Source: Chitinophaga sp. CB10
GTDB taxonomy: Bacteria > Bacteroidota > Bacteroidia > Chitinophagales > Chitinophagaceae
Length of the DNA: 64,000 nucleotides
Direction: 5' to 3'
Assembly: GCA_001870995.2 (NCBI GenBank)
Contig: MLAV02000010.1
Span: 163,873-227,872, forward strand
Position numbers and translations under genes: made by a program. Each line of letters begins with the position of its first letter. The stretch's first letter is position 1. Positions 1 to 8,187 of the stretch are shown piece by piece. The notes under the pieces were generated by a model. That model ran no database searches, was not told where the DNA came from, and was given only the letters and a program-made list of their open reading frames with translations.

Positions 1-604
1 TTAAATAGTTAATGTACACGTCAATGAAGTTGGTGCCGGTGTCATAATGCGTATCCCACACGTTCTCCGCCAGCTCCGTGCGGGATACCACCACTTCCGG
101 GCGTTGCAGCAGGTATTCCAGCAGACGGAATTCCTTGGGGGTCAGGCTGATCTCCACCCCGTCCCGCACCACCGTTTTGGCGCGGAGGTCCATTTGCAGC
201 CCGGCGTATTGCAATACCGTCGTAGGCTGCTGCCGCCGGCCGCTGTAGCGCTTCAACAGGGCTTTAATACGGACCTGCAGCTCCCGCAGGTCGAACGGTT
301 TGACCAGGTAGTCGTCCGCGCCGGCTTCGAAGCCCTCCACCTTATCATCCGTGGTGTCCAGCGCGGTGAGCATCAGCACGGGGATGTCCGGCAAAGCCTC
401 GCGGATAGTGCGGCTGAGCGATAATCCATCCACCCCTGGCAGGATAATATCCGTGATCACCAGCTCAAACTCCCCCGTCAGGGCCAGTTTAAGGCCGGCA
501 TTGCCGTCCCGGGCCAGCGTTACCTCGTAGCCGCTCTCCTCTAATCCACGCCGGATCAGCGTTCCCACCCTTTCTTCATCTTCTATGACTAATATCCTGA
601 TCAT
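1..604 (-). CDS. OmpR-family response regulator (C-terminus cut by window edge)
   Basis: The start ATG lies at 604-602 and the reading frame stays open to base 1, giving 201 residues of a protein usually near 225 residues. The N-terminal receiver domain shows the acidic pair E8-D9, the likely phospho-acceptor D52 in TDIILPGVDG, a conserved T in LMLTAL and the lysine in YLVKPF. A winged-helix DNA-binding domain follows, ending in the typical NFIDVYINYL. It should be the DNA-binding half of a two-component system; the partner histidine kinase is probably just left of the window. It is divergent from proB, with about 80 bases between them. Confidence 0.93.
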   Translation of the reverse strand, partial: MIRILVIEDEERVGTLIRRGLEESGYEVTLARDGNAGLKLALTGEFELVITDIILPGVDGLSLSRTIREALPDIPVLMLTALDTTDDKVEGFEAGADDYLVKPFDLRELQVRIKALLKRYSGRRQQPTTVLQYAGLQMDLRAKTVVRDGVEISLTPKEFRLLEYLLQRPEVVVSRTELAENVWDTHYDTGTNFIDVYINYL

Positions 605-684
605 ATCCAAATGTCTGTAATTATGCGCTAACGTTATTAAAGTTCGTAGTATTTCAATATTTTGTTGGCAAATTCTTAAAAATT

Positions 685-1719
685 GTGAGCAAACCAATAC
701 TTGTCATAAAATTTGGAACCGCGTCCATCACCCGCGAAAACGGGGACCTGGACGAAACGGTGATTGCCGGCATTGCCCGTCAGGTAGCGGAATTGCACGC
801 ATCCTATCATATCGTGCTGGTATCCTCCGGCGCAGTGGCCGCAGGCAGGCAATTCCTTAAAAATTATTCCGGCAGCATCAGCGAGCGCAAAGCTGCCGCA
901 GCTATCGGCAACCCCCTGTTGCTGAGCAAATACAGCAAGTACTTCGCCCCGTACGATATCGCAGTAGCGCAAAGCCTTTGCGAGCGCCATCACTTCTCCA
1001 ACAGGGAGCAGTTCCTGCAGCTCAAACGAACATACGAAGAACTCTGGGAAAATAATATCATTCCCATCGCCAACGAAAATGATGTGGTCAGCAATACGGA
1101 ACTGAAATTTTCCGATAACGACGAACTGGCCACCCTCATCGCCGTGGGCTTCGGCGCCACCCAGCTGCTGTTCAGCACCTCCGTAGCCGGGGTGCTTGAC
1201 CGGGACGGCAACGTGGTACCGAAACTGGATGTGATCGACCAGCAGGCGTTAGGCCTCGCGGACAAGGAAAAATCCGCCCTGGGCCTCGGCGGCATGGTAT
1301 CCAAACTCACCTTCGCCCGCCTCGCCACCCGCATGGGCATACAGGTGGTCATATTCGGCATCCGTACTACGGACGGTATCCTGAACGCCATCAGCGGCAA
1401 CACGGGCACCCTCTGCCTGCCGCAGCCCTGCAGCATGCCGGCCCGCCGCAAATGGCTCGCCAGCGGCAGCCTCGTAACCGGCCGTATCCTCGTGGATGCC
1501 GGCGCAGAACAGGCGCTCGCCAGCAGGCACTCCCTGCTCGCCGTAGGTATTAAAGAAGTGCTGGAGAAATTTGAAGAAGGTGAGGTAATCGAAATCGTTA
1601 ACGAAAATAATATAGCCGTAGCCGTAGGAAGGGCCAAACTCTCTTCCGACGTGCTGGAAAAAAGCGGCCGCCAACAAAATACAGAAGTAGCGCATGCTGA
1701 TGACATTGTGCTGCTGTAA
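685..1719 (+). CDS. proB: Glutamate 5-kinase
   Basis: ProB phosphorylates L-glutamate with ATP to gamma-glutamyl phosphate, the first step of proline synthesis, in the cytosol. The amino-acid-kinase fold starts with LVIKFGTASIT and contains the glycine-rich SSGAVAAG segment and the NENDVVS motif. The last ~80 residues, beginning near RKWLASGSLVTG, look like a PUA domain, so the 344-residue length is close to the normal two-domain form. The start is GTG; no ribosome-binding site is visible, as is usual in this phylum. proA follows after 13 bases, so the two are almost certainly cotranscribed. Confidence 0.95.
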   Translation: MSKPILVIKFGTASITRENGDLDETVIAGIARQVAELHASYHIVLVSSGAVAAGRQFLKNYSGSISERKAAAAIGNPLLLSKYSKYFAPYDIAVAQSLCERHHFSNREQFLQLKRTYEELWENNIIPIANENDVVSNTELKFSDNDELATLIAVGFGATQLLFSTSVAGVLDRDGNVVPKLDVIDQQALGLADKEKSALGLGGMVSKLTFARLATRMGIQVVIFGIRTTDGILNAISGNTGTLCLPQPCSMPARRKWLASGSLVTGRILVDAGAEQALASRHSLLAVGIKEVLEKFEEGEVIEIVNENNIAVAVGRAKLSSDVLEKSGRQQNTEVAHADDIVLL

Positions 1720-1732
1720 ATGACCCCCGATC

Positions 1733-2983
1733 ATGCAAAGCATAGTAACGTTACTGGAACAGGCGCAGCAGGCTGCCCCTTCGCTCCGACAGCTCAACGA
1801 CGCCCAGCGCCAGGAGCTGCTCAATGAACTGGCTGAAGTATTACAGCAAAAGACCACCGAAATCATGGCTGCCAACCAGCTGGACCTGGATAAAATGCCG
1901 GACGCAGATCCGAAGAAAGACAGGCTCCTGCTCAACGGCGCGCGTATCCGCGGACTGGCCGCAAGTCTGAAAGACATTGCCCGCCTGCCGGACCCGGCAA
2001 ACGTGCTGGTACTGGAAAGGCACCTGGACAATGGTTTGCTCGTACAGAAGAAGACAGTTCCCCTCGGCGTAGTGGGCGTTATCTATGAATCGCGCCCCAA
2101 CGTTACGGTAGACGTGGCCGCGCTTTGCATCCGCTCCGGCAACGTATGCGTACTCCGCGGCGGTACGGACGCGCTGCATACCAATACCATCCTCGTCAGC
2201 ATCATACAATCCCTGCTGGAAAAATACCACACGGATAAAAACGCCGTTACGCTCATGCCCCCGGACCGCGCGCTGGTAGCGGATATGCTTACCGCCGTGC
2301 AGTATATTGACATCATCATTCCACGGGGTTCCCAGCAACTCATCGACTTCGTAAGAGCCAACTCCAAAGTGCCTGTCATCGAAACCGGCGCCGGCGTATG
2401 TCATACCTACGTGGAAAAGTCCGCCGACCTGGAACAGGCCGCCAACATCGTTACCAACGCGAAAGTATCCAGGCCTTCCGTATGCAACGCGCTGGATACC
2501 GTATTGGTAGACGAAGCCGTAGCGCCGGAATTCCTGCAACTCCTCGCGCCCAAACTGGCAGCCTATAAAGTGGACGTATATGCGGAACCGTTAGCCTTCC
2601 AGCTCCTGCAACAAGCGGGTTATCCTCATTTGCACCAGGCCGCCCCGGAAGATTTCGGCCGCGAGTTCCTGGACCTGAAATGCTCCGTAAAAGTAGTGCC
2701 AGGGCCGGATGCAGCGCTGGAACACATTCAAAAATATTCTTCCAAACACTCGGAAGCCATCGTATCCCGCGACCCGATCGTCAGCGAACGGTTCATGAAC
2801 ACCGTAGATGCAGCGGCCGTTTACGTCAACGCCTCTACGCGTTTCACGGATGGCGGCGTATTCGGGCTCGGGGCTGAAATCGGCATCTCCACCCAGAAAC
2901 TGCATGCCAGAGGGCCATTCGCACTGGAAAAACTCGTAACCGAAAAATGGTTCGTGTATGGCAGCGGCCAGGTGAGGGAATAG
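1733..2983 (+). CDS. proA: Glutamate-5-semialdehyde dehydrogenase (gamma-glutamyl phosphate reductase)
   Basis: ProA reduces gamma-glutamyl phosphate with NADPH to glutamate-5-semialdehyde, which cyclises toward proline. The 416-residue length is normal. Recognisable blocks are the VGVIYESRPNVTVD segment, the RGGTDALHTN loop, the NAKVSRPSVCNALDTVL stretch holding the catalytic cysteine, and the C-terminal TDGGVFGLGAEIGIST motif. The gene follows proB by 13 bases. Its TAG stop is directly followed by a T-run and an inverted-repeat array shared with another convergent gene pair in this window (see the repeat entries). Confidence 0.96.
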   Translation: MQSIVTLLEQAQQAAPSLRQLNDAQRQELLNELAEVLQQKTTEIMAANQLDLDKMPDADPKKDRLLLNGARIRGLAASLKDIARLPDPANVLVLERHLDNGLLVQKKTVPLGVVGVIYESRPNVTVDVAALCIRSGNVCVLRGGTDALHTNTILVSIIQSLLEKYHTDKNAVTLMPPDRALVADMLTAVQYIDIIIPRGSQQLIDFVRANSKVPVIETGAGVCHTYVEKSADLEQAANIVTNAKVSRPSVCNALDTVLVDEAVAPEFLQLLAPKLAAYKVDVYAEPLAFQLLQQAGYPHLHQAAPEDFGREFLDLKCSVKVVPGPDAALEHIQKYSSKHSEAIVSRDPIVSERFMNTVDAAAVYVNASTRFTDGGVFGLGAEIGISTQKLHARGPFALEKLVTEKWFVYGSGQVRE

Positions 2984-3344
2984 GGCGGTTTTTTTCTCGC
3001 AAAGATGCATAAGGGGCAGGGCTCGCAGAGGGCCTTCGGCCTGAGCGGACTTTTTTCTCGCAAAGAGGCAGAGTTTCTCGCAAAGAGGCAAAGAGAGCAA
3101 AGAACGCAAAGGACCAGGTATTATAACAAAGACCCTCTGAGGGCTTTGCCCCCTTATACCCCTATGCGGTAATAATATCCGCTCAGGCCGAAGGCCCTCT
3201 GCGATCTTTGCCCTCTTATGCCACTTTGCGAGAAAAAATCCGCTCAGGCCGAAGGCCCTCTGCGATCTTTGCCCTCTTAAACCCCCTTTGCGATCTTTGC
3301 CCTCTTATGCCCCTTTGCGAGAAAAAATCCGAGAAACAATCCGC
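2984..3344. repeat. Inverted-repeat array between convergent genes proA and fbaB
   Basis: This non-coding stretch is built of repeated words such as CTCGCAAAG, GCAAAGAACGCAAAG and a hairpin GGCCTTCGGCC. A left arm (2989-3049) is matched in inverted orientation by two tandem right-arm copies (3178-3238 and 3239 to about 3329). A short near-palindrome at 3127-3148 (CAAAG-CCCTC-GAGGG-CTTTG) lies between them. Both flanking genes point inward, and both stop codons are followed within about 30 bases by a T-run plus CTCGCAAAG. It may work as a two-way terminator or be a REP/MITE-like repeat; no CRISPR-like regular spacing is seen. Confidence 0.8.
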
Positions 3345-4418
3345 CTATGCTATCGTTACCTCACTATTCAAATACACATCCTGTATTGCTTGCAGCAATG
3401 CCGCTCCCTCTTCCATTGGCCGCTGGAATGCCTTCCGTCCGGAGATCAGCCCGGCGCCGCCCGCGCGCTTATTAATCACCGCAGAACGCACGGCATCCGC
3501 CAGATCTCCCTCCCCTGCTGACGCGCCGCCGGAATTAATAAGCCCCATCCGGCCCATATAACAATTCGCTACCTGGTACCGGCATAGATCAATCGGGTTA
3601 TCGGAAGTCAGCTCCGTATAAATGCGGTTATCCAGTTTGCCGTAGCTGGAAGTGCCGGTATTCAGCGCTTTATACCCTCCGTTCACCTCCGGCAGCTTCT
3701 GCTTGATGATATCCGCCTGGATGGTTACCCCCAGGTGGTTGGCTTGCCCCGTAAGGTCCGCAGCCAGGTGATAGTCCACATCCTTCTTAAACGCATCGTT
3801 GCGAAGGTAGCACCACAAAATAGTGGCCATCCCCAGCTCATGCGCATGTTCAAAGGCCTGCGCTATTTCCACCAGCTGCCGGTCCGCATTGTCGGATCCA
3901 AAATAAATAGTAGCGCCCACCGCCACCGCGCCCAGGTTCCAGGCCTCTTCCACCGTGCCGTACAACACCTCGTCAAAGCGGTTCGGGTAAGTCAGCAGCT
4001 GGTTATGATTAATCTTCACGATAAACGGGATCTTATGGGCATATTTGCGGGACACGGCCGCCAGCACCCCAAAGGTAGAGGCCACTGCGTTGCAGCCCCC
4101 TTCCAGCGCCAGCTTCACGATGTTTTCAGGATCGAAGTAAGCCGGGTTCTTCGCAAACGAAGCGCCCGCGCTATGCTCCACGCCCTGGTCCACCGGCAGG
4201 ATAGACATATACCCGGTGTTGGCAAGCCGCCCTGTACCAAACAACTGCCCTAAACTCCGCAATACCTGCGGGTTCCTGCTGCTGTAACCGTAAATTTCAT
4301 TCACCGTTTCAGGGCTTGGCAAATGCAGGCTCGACTTATGGATCGTTTTGCAGGAATGCTGCAGTAATAACTCGCTATCATTCCCCAGTAATTCACTGAT
4401 GCGCTCTAAGGATAACAT
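3345..4418 (-). CDS. fbaB: Class I fructose-bisphosphate aldolase (FbaB/DhnA type)
   Basis: This 357-residue protein has the FbaB-type class I aldolase sequence: ILPVDQGVEHSAG near residue 75, a central VAVGATIYFGS segment, and a strand ending VTIQADIIKQKLP where the Schiff-base lysine is expected. The C-terminal part has the phosphate-binding INSGGASAGEGDL and GLISGRKAFQRP loops. It would cleave fructose-1,6-bisphosphate to dihydroxyacetone phosphate and glyceraldehyde-3-phosphate without a metal ion. It is convergent with proA and divergent from the phosphatase gene at 4517. Confidence 0.93.
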   Translation of the reverse strand: MLSLERISELLGNDSELLLQHSCKTIHKSSLHLPSPETVNEIYGYSSRNPQVLRSLGQLFGTGRLANTGYMSILPVDQGVEHSAGASFAKNPAYFDPENIVKLALEGGCNAVASTFGVLAAVSRKYAHKIPFIVKINHNQLLTYPNRFDEVLYGTVEEAWNLGAVAVGATIYFGSDNADRQLVEIAQAFEHAHELGMATILWCYLRNDAFKKDVDYHLAADLTGQANHLGVTIQADIIKQKLPEVNGGYKALNTGTSSYGKLDNRIYTELTSDNPIDLCRYQVANCYMGRMGLINSGGASAGEGDLADAVRSAVINKRAGGAGLISGRKAFQRPMEEGAALLQAIQDVYLNSEVTIA

Positions 4419-4456
4419 AACATACTTTTTTGGCTATCTAAATTTAACCAATTGCA

Positions 4457-4488
4457 TTCGAACCTACCCGAATCATTTTTTATCTTTG
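4457..4488 (+). promoter_or_regulatory. Bacteroidota-type promoter for the phosphatase gene
   Basis: TTCG at 4457-4460 and TATCTTTG at 4481-4488 are separated by 20 bases. This closely matches the Bacteroidota housekeeping consensus TTTG-N20-TAnnTTTG. The start codon at 4517 lies 28 bases downstream. Confidence 0.6.
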
Positions 4489-4516
4489 CGCACGAACACA
4501 TATCCCAAACAACGAT

Positions 4517-5101
4517 ATGACCACCCGCATAGCAATTATCAGACACGGAAGCACAGCCTGGAATAAAGCAGGACGATTACAAGGCAGTTCAGACATTCCT
4601 TTGGACGAAGAAGGCAGGGAACAGGCCCGCAAGCTCGGCAAACGCCTCATGGGCGAGGACTGGGATATCGTGTACAGCAGCCGGCTGCAACGCGCCAAAG
4701 AAACCGCGCAGATCATTGCCGACGCAATTCAGCATCCGCACACCCTCCTGGAAGACGACCGCATCCGCGAAGCGGGAGGCGGCCTCACAGAAGGCACCAC
4801 CGAAGAGGAACGCGTGCAGAAATGGGGCAGCGACTGGAAACTGCTGGACCTCGGCATCGAAACGCAGGAAGAAGTCATTGCGCGTGGAAAGGAATTCCTC
4901 ACGGAACTGGTGGCCAAACACAGCGGTAAAAAAATCCTCATCGTCAGCCACGGCGGATTTATCCGGAAAATTATCCGGGAACTCGTGCCGGATGCGCCGC
5001 ATCAGCCGATGTTAAAAAATACTTCCATCACGGAAATACTGCATGCAGATAATACCTGGAGTTGCCATCTTTACAATTGCGTGCAACACCTGGAAGAATA
5101 A
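4517..5101 (+). CDS. Histidine phosphatase family protein (phosphoglycerate-mutase-like)
   Basis: The N-terminal IAIIRHGSTAWN carries the RHG motif (R9, H10, G11) that forms the phosphohistidine in this superfamily, and VSHGGFIR near residue 153 supplies the second active-site histidine. The length of 194 residues fits a single-domain small-molecule phosphatase such as alpha-ribazole or phosphosugar phosphatases rather than glycolytic phosphoglycerate mutase. The substrate cannot be told from sequence. A GNAT gene follows after nine bases and is probably in the same transcript. Confidence 0.88.
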   Translation: MTTRIAIIRHGSTAWNKAGRLQGSSDIPLDEEGREQARKLGKRLMGEDWDIVYSSRLQRAKETAQIIADAIQHPHTLLEDDRIREAGGGLTEGTTEEERVQKWGSDWKLLDLGIETQEEVIARGKEFLTELVAKHSGKKILIVSHGGFIRKIIRELVPDAPHQPMLKNTSITEILHADNTWSCHLYNCVQHLEE

Positions 5102-5110
5102 TCTTTTTTT

Positions 5111-5635
5111 ATGCTCCATACCGACTTTTATCCATTCCCCACCATCACCACCAGCCGGCTGCTGCTCAGAGAGCTCCTGCCTGCGGATGATACGGCCATC
5201 AGGGACCTGCGCTCTAACCCGGACGTAAATACGTTCCTGGGAAGGCCGCCGGCTATCGACCTGGAAACTGCCCGGCAGTTTATCACCAGCACCAACAACC
5301 GCTTCGCCAATGCCGAAGGGCTCTACTGGGTCATCACTGCCCTCCCTTCTTCCCAACTGATTGGCACGATATGCCTCTGGAACTACCAGCCCCAGGACGG
5401 GAGCGTGGAGATAGGCTATGAGCTCCTCCCCGCCTTCCAGGGAAAGGGCTATATGCAGGAAGCGATAACAGCAGTGCTTACTTTCGCATTCGACCGCATG
5501 CACGCAGCATTGGTCAAAGCCATGGTGGTCGAAGCCAACCTCCGTTCCATAAAATCGCTGCAAAAACAGGGATTTACCGAAATTCCTGCGGAAAAGGAAG
5601 ACCAGTTACTCATGTTTCACCTCACCCGGAAATAA
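5111..5635 (+). CDS. GNAT family N-acetyltransferase (RimJ/RimL-like)
   Basis: The 174-residue protein begins with FPTITTSRLLLRELLPADDTAI, the usual start of RimJ/RimL-type acetyltransferases. It shows the EIGYELLPAFQGKGYMQEA block, which is the acetyl-CoA binding motif A with the Q-x-x-G-x-G/A pattern. The later VEANLRSIKSLQKQGF segment is motif B. It should transfer an acetyl group from acetyl-CoA to an amine, but whether the acceptor is a ribosomal protein or a small molecule is unknown. It sits nine bases behind the phosphatase gene. Confidence 0.88.
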   Translation: MLHTDFYPFPTITTSRLLLRELLPADDTAIRDLRSNPDVNTFLGRPPAIDLETARQFITSTNNRFANAEGLYWVITALPSSQLIGTICLWNYQPQDGSVEIGYELLPAFQGKGYMQEAITAVLTFAFDRMHAALVKAMVVEANLRSIKSLQKQGFTEIPAEKEDQLLMFHLTRK

Positions 5636-5650
5636 ATCGCGCGCGCTCGT

Positions 5651-6346
5651 TTACCAGAAACCCTGCGCTTTAATACTCGCATTGTCAATTCCCAGCTGCC
5701 GGAGGAACTTACGGGTATTACCCACCAGCCTGGAATTGCCCGCCAAAAAAAACATATACTTCGTATCCTGCGGCAGATCGCCCAGGTAGGCATCCAGCTG
5801 GTGGTAGTAGTCCTCCTGCCGGCTAACGACATGCAGGTTCAGCCAGGGGCAGTTCTCCGCTACCATCGCTTTATGGGCGGCTTGGTTCACCTGCAGGAAT
5901 CCCGTGGTGACAGCCTCCCTGCCGGCCAGCTGCTGCAATGCGCTGAAATGCCCGATGGCGGTATGGTCCCCGATAAACACCGGCACCGTTCCCTCCACTG
6001 GCGCATGCCGCACGGAATCAATGGATACATAATGCAGCGGACTACCGGCTTCCAACGTCCGCAGCCACTGGCTTCCGCGGCCGGGGTGGCTCCCGTCTAT
6101 AAACAGTGTGCAGGTTTTGGTGTCCGCATCCCAGCGGGCCGGCGTATAGTCGCAATAGTGAAAGTTGCTGATACGCGTAGCAATGCGCTGCGCAGCCGTC
6201 CAGTTTTCAGGCCGCGCCTGCGGCAGGTGTAAATCCAGCTCATAGTAATCGCCCGTATCCCAACAGCGCACTGCCAGTATGGTGGCGGATTTAATGAAGA
6301 TATTTTCGATAAAGGAAATGTCCTTTTTTCTTGTGATTGTTTCCAT
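5651..6346 (-). CDS. Siderophore-interacting protein (FAD-binding ferric-chelate reductase)
   Basis: The sequence shows the SIP-type flavin-binding region FHYCDYTPARWD and the SHPGRGSQWLRTLEAGSPLHYV loop, the nucleotide-binding GDHTAIGHFSAL strand, and an NAD(P)H-binding C-terminus with FFLAGNSRLVG. Known members reduce ferric siderophores in the cytosol to release iron. The ATG at 6346 (METITRKK) is chosen over a TTG 12 bases upstream. An AraC regulator gene lies immediately upstream on the same strand, which is the normal arrangement for iron-responsive reductase genes. Confidence 0.85.
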   Translation of the reverse strand: METITRKKDISFIENIFIKSATILAVRCWDTGDYYELDLHLPQARPENWTAAQRIATRISNFHYCDYTPARWDADTKTCTLFIDGSHPGRGSQWLRTLEAGSPLHYVSIDSVRHAPVEGTVPVFIGDHTAIGHFSALQQLAGREAVTTGFLQVNQAAHKAMVAENCPWLNLHVVSRQEDYYHQLDAYLGDLPQDTKYMFFLAGNSRLVGNTRKFLRQLGIDNASIKAQGFW

Positions 6347-6405
6347 ACTACAAAGCAATCACAAAACGATGGGGAAAAATCGTACTAACGGGGGGAGTGA
6401 TTGGA

Positions 6406-7269
6406 CTATTCACGGAATTGCTTCCGGAACATCAGGGCGGTATGGCCCGTTACTTTTTTAAACAACCGGGTGAAATAACCTACATCCTCATAGCCCAGTT
6501 CATAGGCAATCTCCGTCACCGTCATACCCGTATGATACAGCAAGCGCTTGGCTTCCAGCACTACCAGCTGCTGTATATGCTGGGATACCGGCAGGCCGGT
6601 AATATCCTTAATGGTATCGTTCAGATGGGTTGGGGTAATATGCAACGCGGCCGCGTAATCCCCCGGGCTCTTCCACTCTTTAAAATGCGCTTGCAGCAGC
6701 TGCTGAAACTCCCGGTTGATGACGGCTGCGCGGGTAGTGTGCTGGAAATCCGCGCCGGCATCGTCGAGGCTTTCCGCGATGAGGGCCAGCATAGCCTGTA
6801 GCAAACCGTGGAGGGACAATGCCTTGAAGCCATTATGCTGCTCGTCTTTCAACCGCAGCATGATCTCCAGTATTTCATCCAGCTGCTCCTGCAGGCCCGC
6901 GGAAGGCCGCAAACTCATATTGGCGGCAAACCATTGATCCAGGTAAGGCTTCAGCGCGGCCGGCATCAGCGAGGCGTCAAAGCTCACCGTATAGGCGCGG
7001 GCGTTATTCACTTCAATCAATTGATGCACCTGCCCTGGCAGGATCATGATGATAAAATTCCCCGCTACTTCCGCCGCTTTGAAATCAATCGCCCCCCTGA
7101 AACTCCCGTCAAACGTGATGATCAACAGGTAGTGATCGTCGCGGTGAGGAGCAAAAAGGTCGTGGTGGTTCGCATGCACTTCCATCATCATATCCTGGTG
7201 GGCATGGATCTCCACCCCTGCCTTTACATGGTCCGGAAGTTTATAATGGGGAATAGGCGCCTTTCTCAT
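6406..7269 (-). CDS. AraC family transcriptional regulator next to the siderophore reductase
   Basis: This 287-residue protein has an N-terminal cupin-like sensor region (FIIMILPGQVHQLIEV near residue 70) and a C-terminal AraC DNA-binding domain. The domain has two helix-turn-helix units, the second carrying MTVTEIAYELGYEDVGYFTRLFKKVTGHTAL, a textbook AraC signature. It ends 59 bases before the SIP gene on the same strand, so it probably controls that gene in response to iron or a siderophore; the ligand is an inference from context. Confidence 0.88.
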   Translation of the reverse strand: MRKAPIPHYKLPDHVKAGVEIHAHQDMMMEVHANHHDLFAPHRDDHYLLIITFDGSFRGAIDFKAAEVAGNFIIMILPGQVHQLIEVNNARAYTVSFDASLMPAALKPYLDQWFAANMSLRPSAGLQEQLDEILEIMLRLKDEQHNGFKALSLHGLLQAMLALIAESLDDAGADFQHTTRAAVINREFQQLLQAHFKEWKSPGDYAAALHITPTHLNDTIKDITGLPVSQHIQQLVVLEAKRLLYHTGMTVTEIAYELGYEDVGYFTRLFKKVTGHTALMFRKQFRE

Positions 7270-7371
7270 GCAACAAAAATAAGCGCAATTGTTTTCCCCG
7301 GAAGCAAATGTCCGGATTACAACGGGTGCGCTTCGTTCAAAGGCAGCTACAGCAAGCCTCTCCGCCGGAAA

Positions 7372-8139
7372 TTATTTTGATTTTTTCCAGATGGTATTAA
7401 ACCCGCCGGTGCAGCCCAGCGGCAATAGCTCCGCCACCTGGCAATCGAAAGATTGCAGCGGTTTTATCTTTTTGGTAAGGAGTGAAAACGGGAATACATC
7501 CTCCACGAAATTCGTTTTGGAGAATTGAATGATCTCAAAGTTATTGGCGGCTGCCAGTGCGCGGAGGTCGCGCGTGGTGAAGAACTGCACATGGTCCAGG
7601 TTATCCGCCTGGGACTGTACCGTAGTACCTTTGTAACCCAGCATGCGTTTGAAGGTATTCACCGCGGCCTGCAGGCGCGGGCGCCGGCGCAGGCGCAGCA
7701 TCGGCTTGGTCACCAGCACCTCCCGGGGGCCATTCCCATTGGGCACGGTTACAATCAGGGTGCCATCGTCTTTCAGTGACTGATAGATCGTCTTCAACAG
7801 CACACCCGGCTCATGAAGATGTTCCAGCACCTCGCTGCAAATCACAGCGTCGTATTGCTGGCCGCTGGCAATCAGCTCTTCCGCGCTGATTACGGCAAAC
7901 TGTACATTGGGCAGGGTGTTTTTGCTTTTAGCCACGGCAATGGTCTTTTCGCTCACGTCGATCCCCAGCACTTCGTAGCCAAACTGGCCCAGATGGCGGG
8001 TAATAACCCCATTGCCGCAGCCTACATCGAGGATTTTCGCGTTGGCAGGTATAGCGGATTGCAGGCTGTCTGTAATAAAGTTCAGGCGCTTAATATCAGT
8101 TATGCGCTCGTATTCATAAGTAATCTTGGGGGACATCAT
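7372..8139 (-). CDS. Class I SAM-dependent methyltransferase
   Basis: Motif I appears as ILDVGCGNGVITRHLG, followed by the acidic LGIDVSEKTI strand and the DAVICSEVLEHLHEP motif, so the protein has a complete Rossmann-type SAM-binding domain of the UbiG/Methyltransf_11 kind. It is 255 residues long. The second half contains a basic stretch (KPMLRLRRRPRLQAAVNTFKRML) and no other familiar domain. The substrate is unknown. Two in-frame ATG codons overlap at the start (8139 and 8136). The gene is 48 bases downstream of the M1 peptidase stop, on the other side from its promoter. Confidence 0.82.
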   Translation of the reverse strand: MMSPKITYEYERITDIKRLNFITDSLQSAIPANAKILDVGCGNGVITRHLGQFGYEVLGIDVSEKTIAVAKSKNTLPNVQFAVISAEELIASGQQYDAVICSEVLEHLHEPGVLLKTIYQSLKDDGTLIVTVPNGNGPREVLVTKPMLRLRRRPRLQAAVNTFKRMLGYKGTTVQSQADNLDHVQFFTTRDLRALAAANNFEIIQFSKTNFVEDVFPFSLLTKKIKPLQSFDCQVAELLPLGCTGGFNTIWKKSK

Positions 8140-8187
8140 GGATCAATACTACAAATTTTGCCTGTAATTTTCAAACCGCTCCCCAAA

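Noticed and set aside
990..2031. Long minus-strand frames opposite proB and proA
   Set aside because: They are antisense shadows of GC-rich coding sequence and show no domain.
2984..3344. Possible CRISPR array
   Set aside because: Repeats are inverted, irregular and partly overlapping, with no constant spacers and no cas genes in the window.
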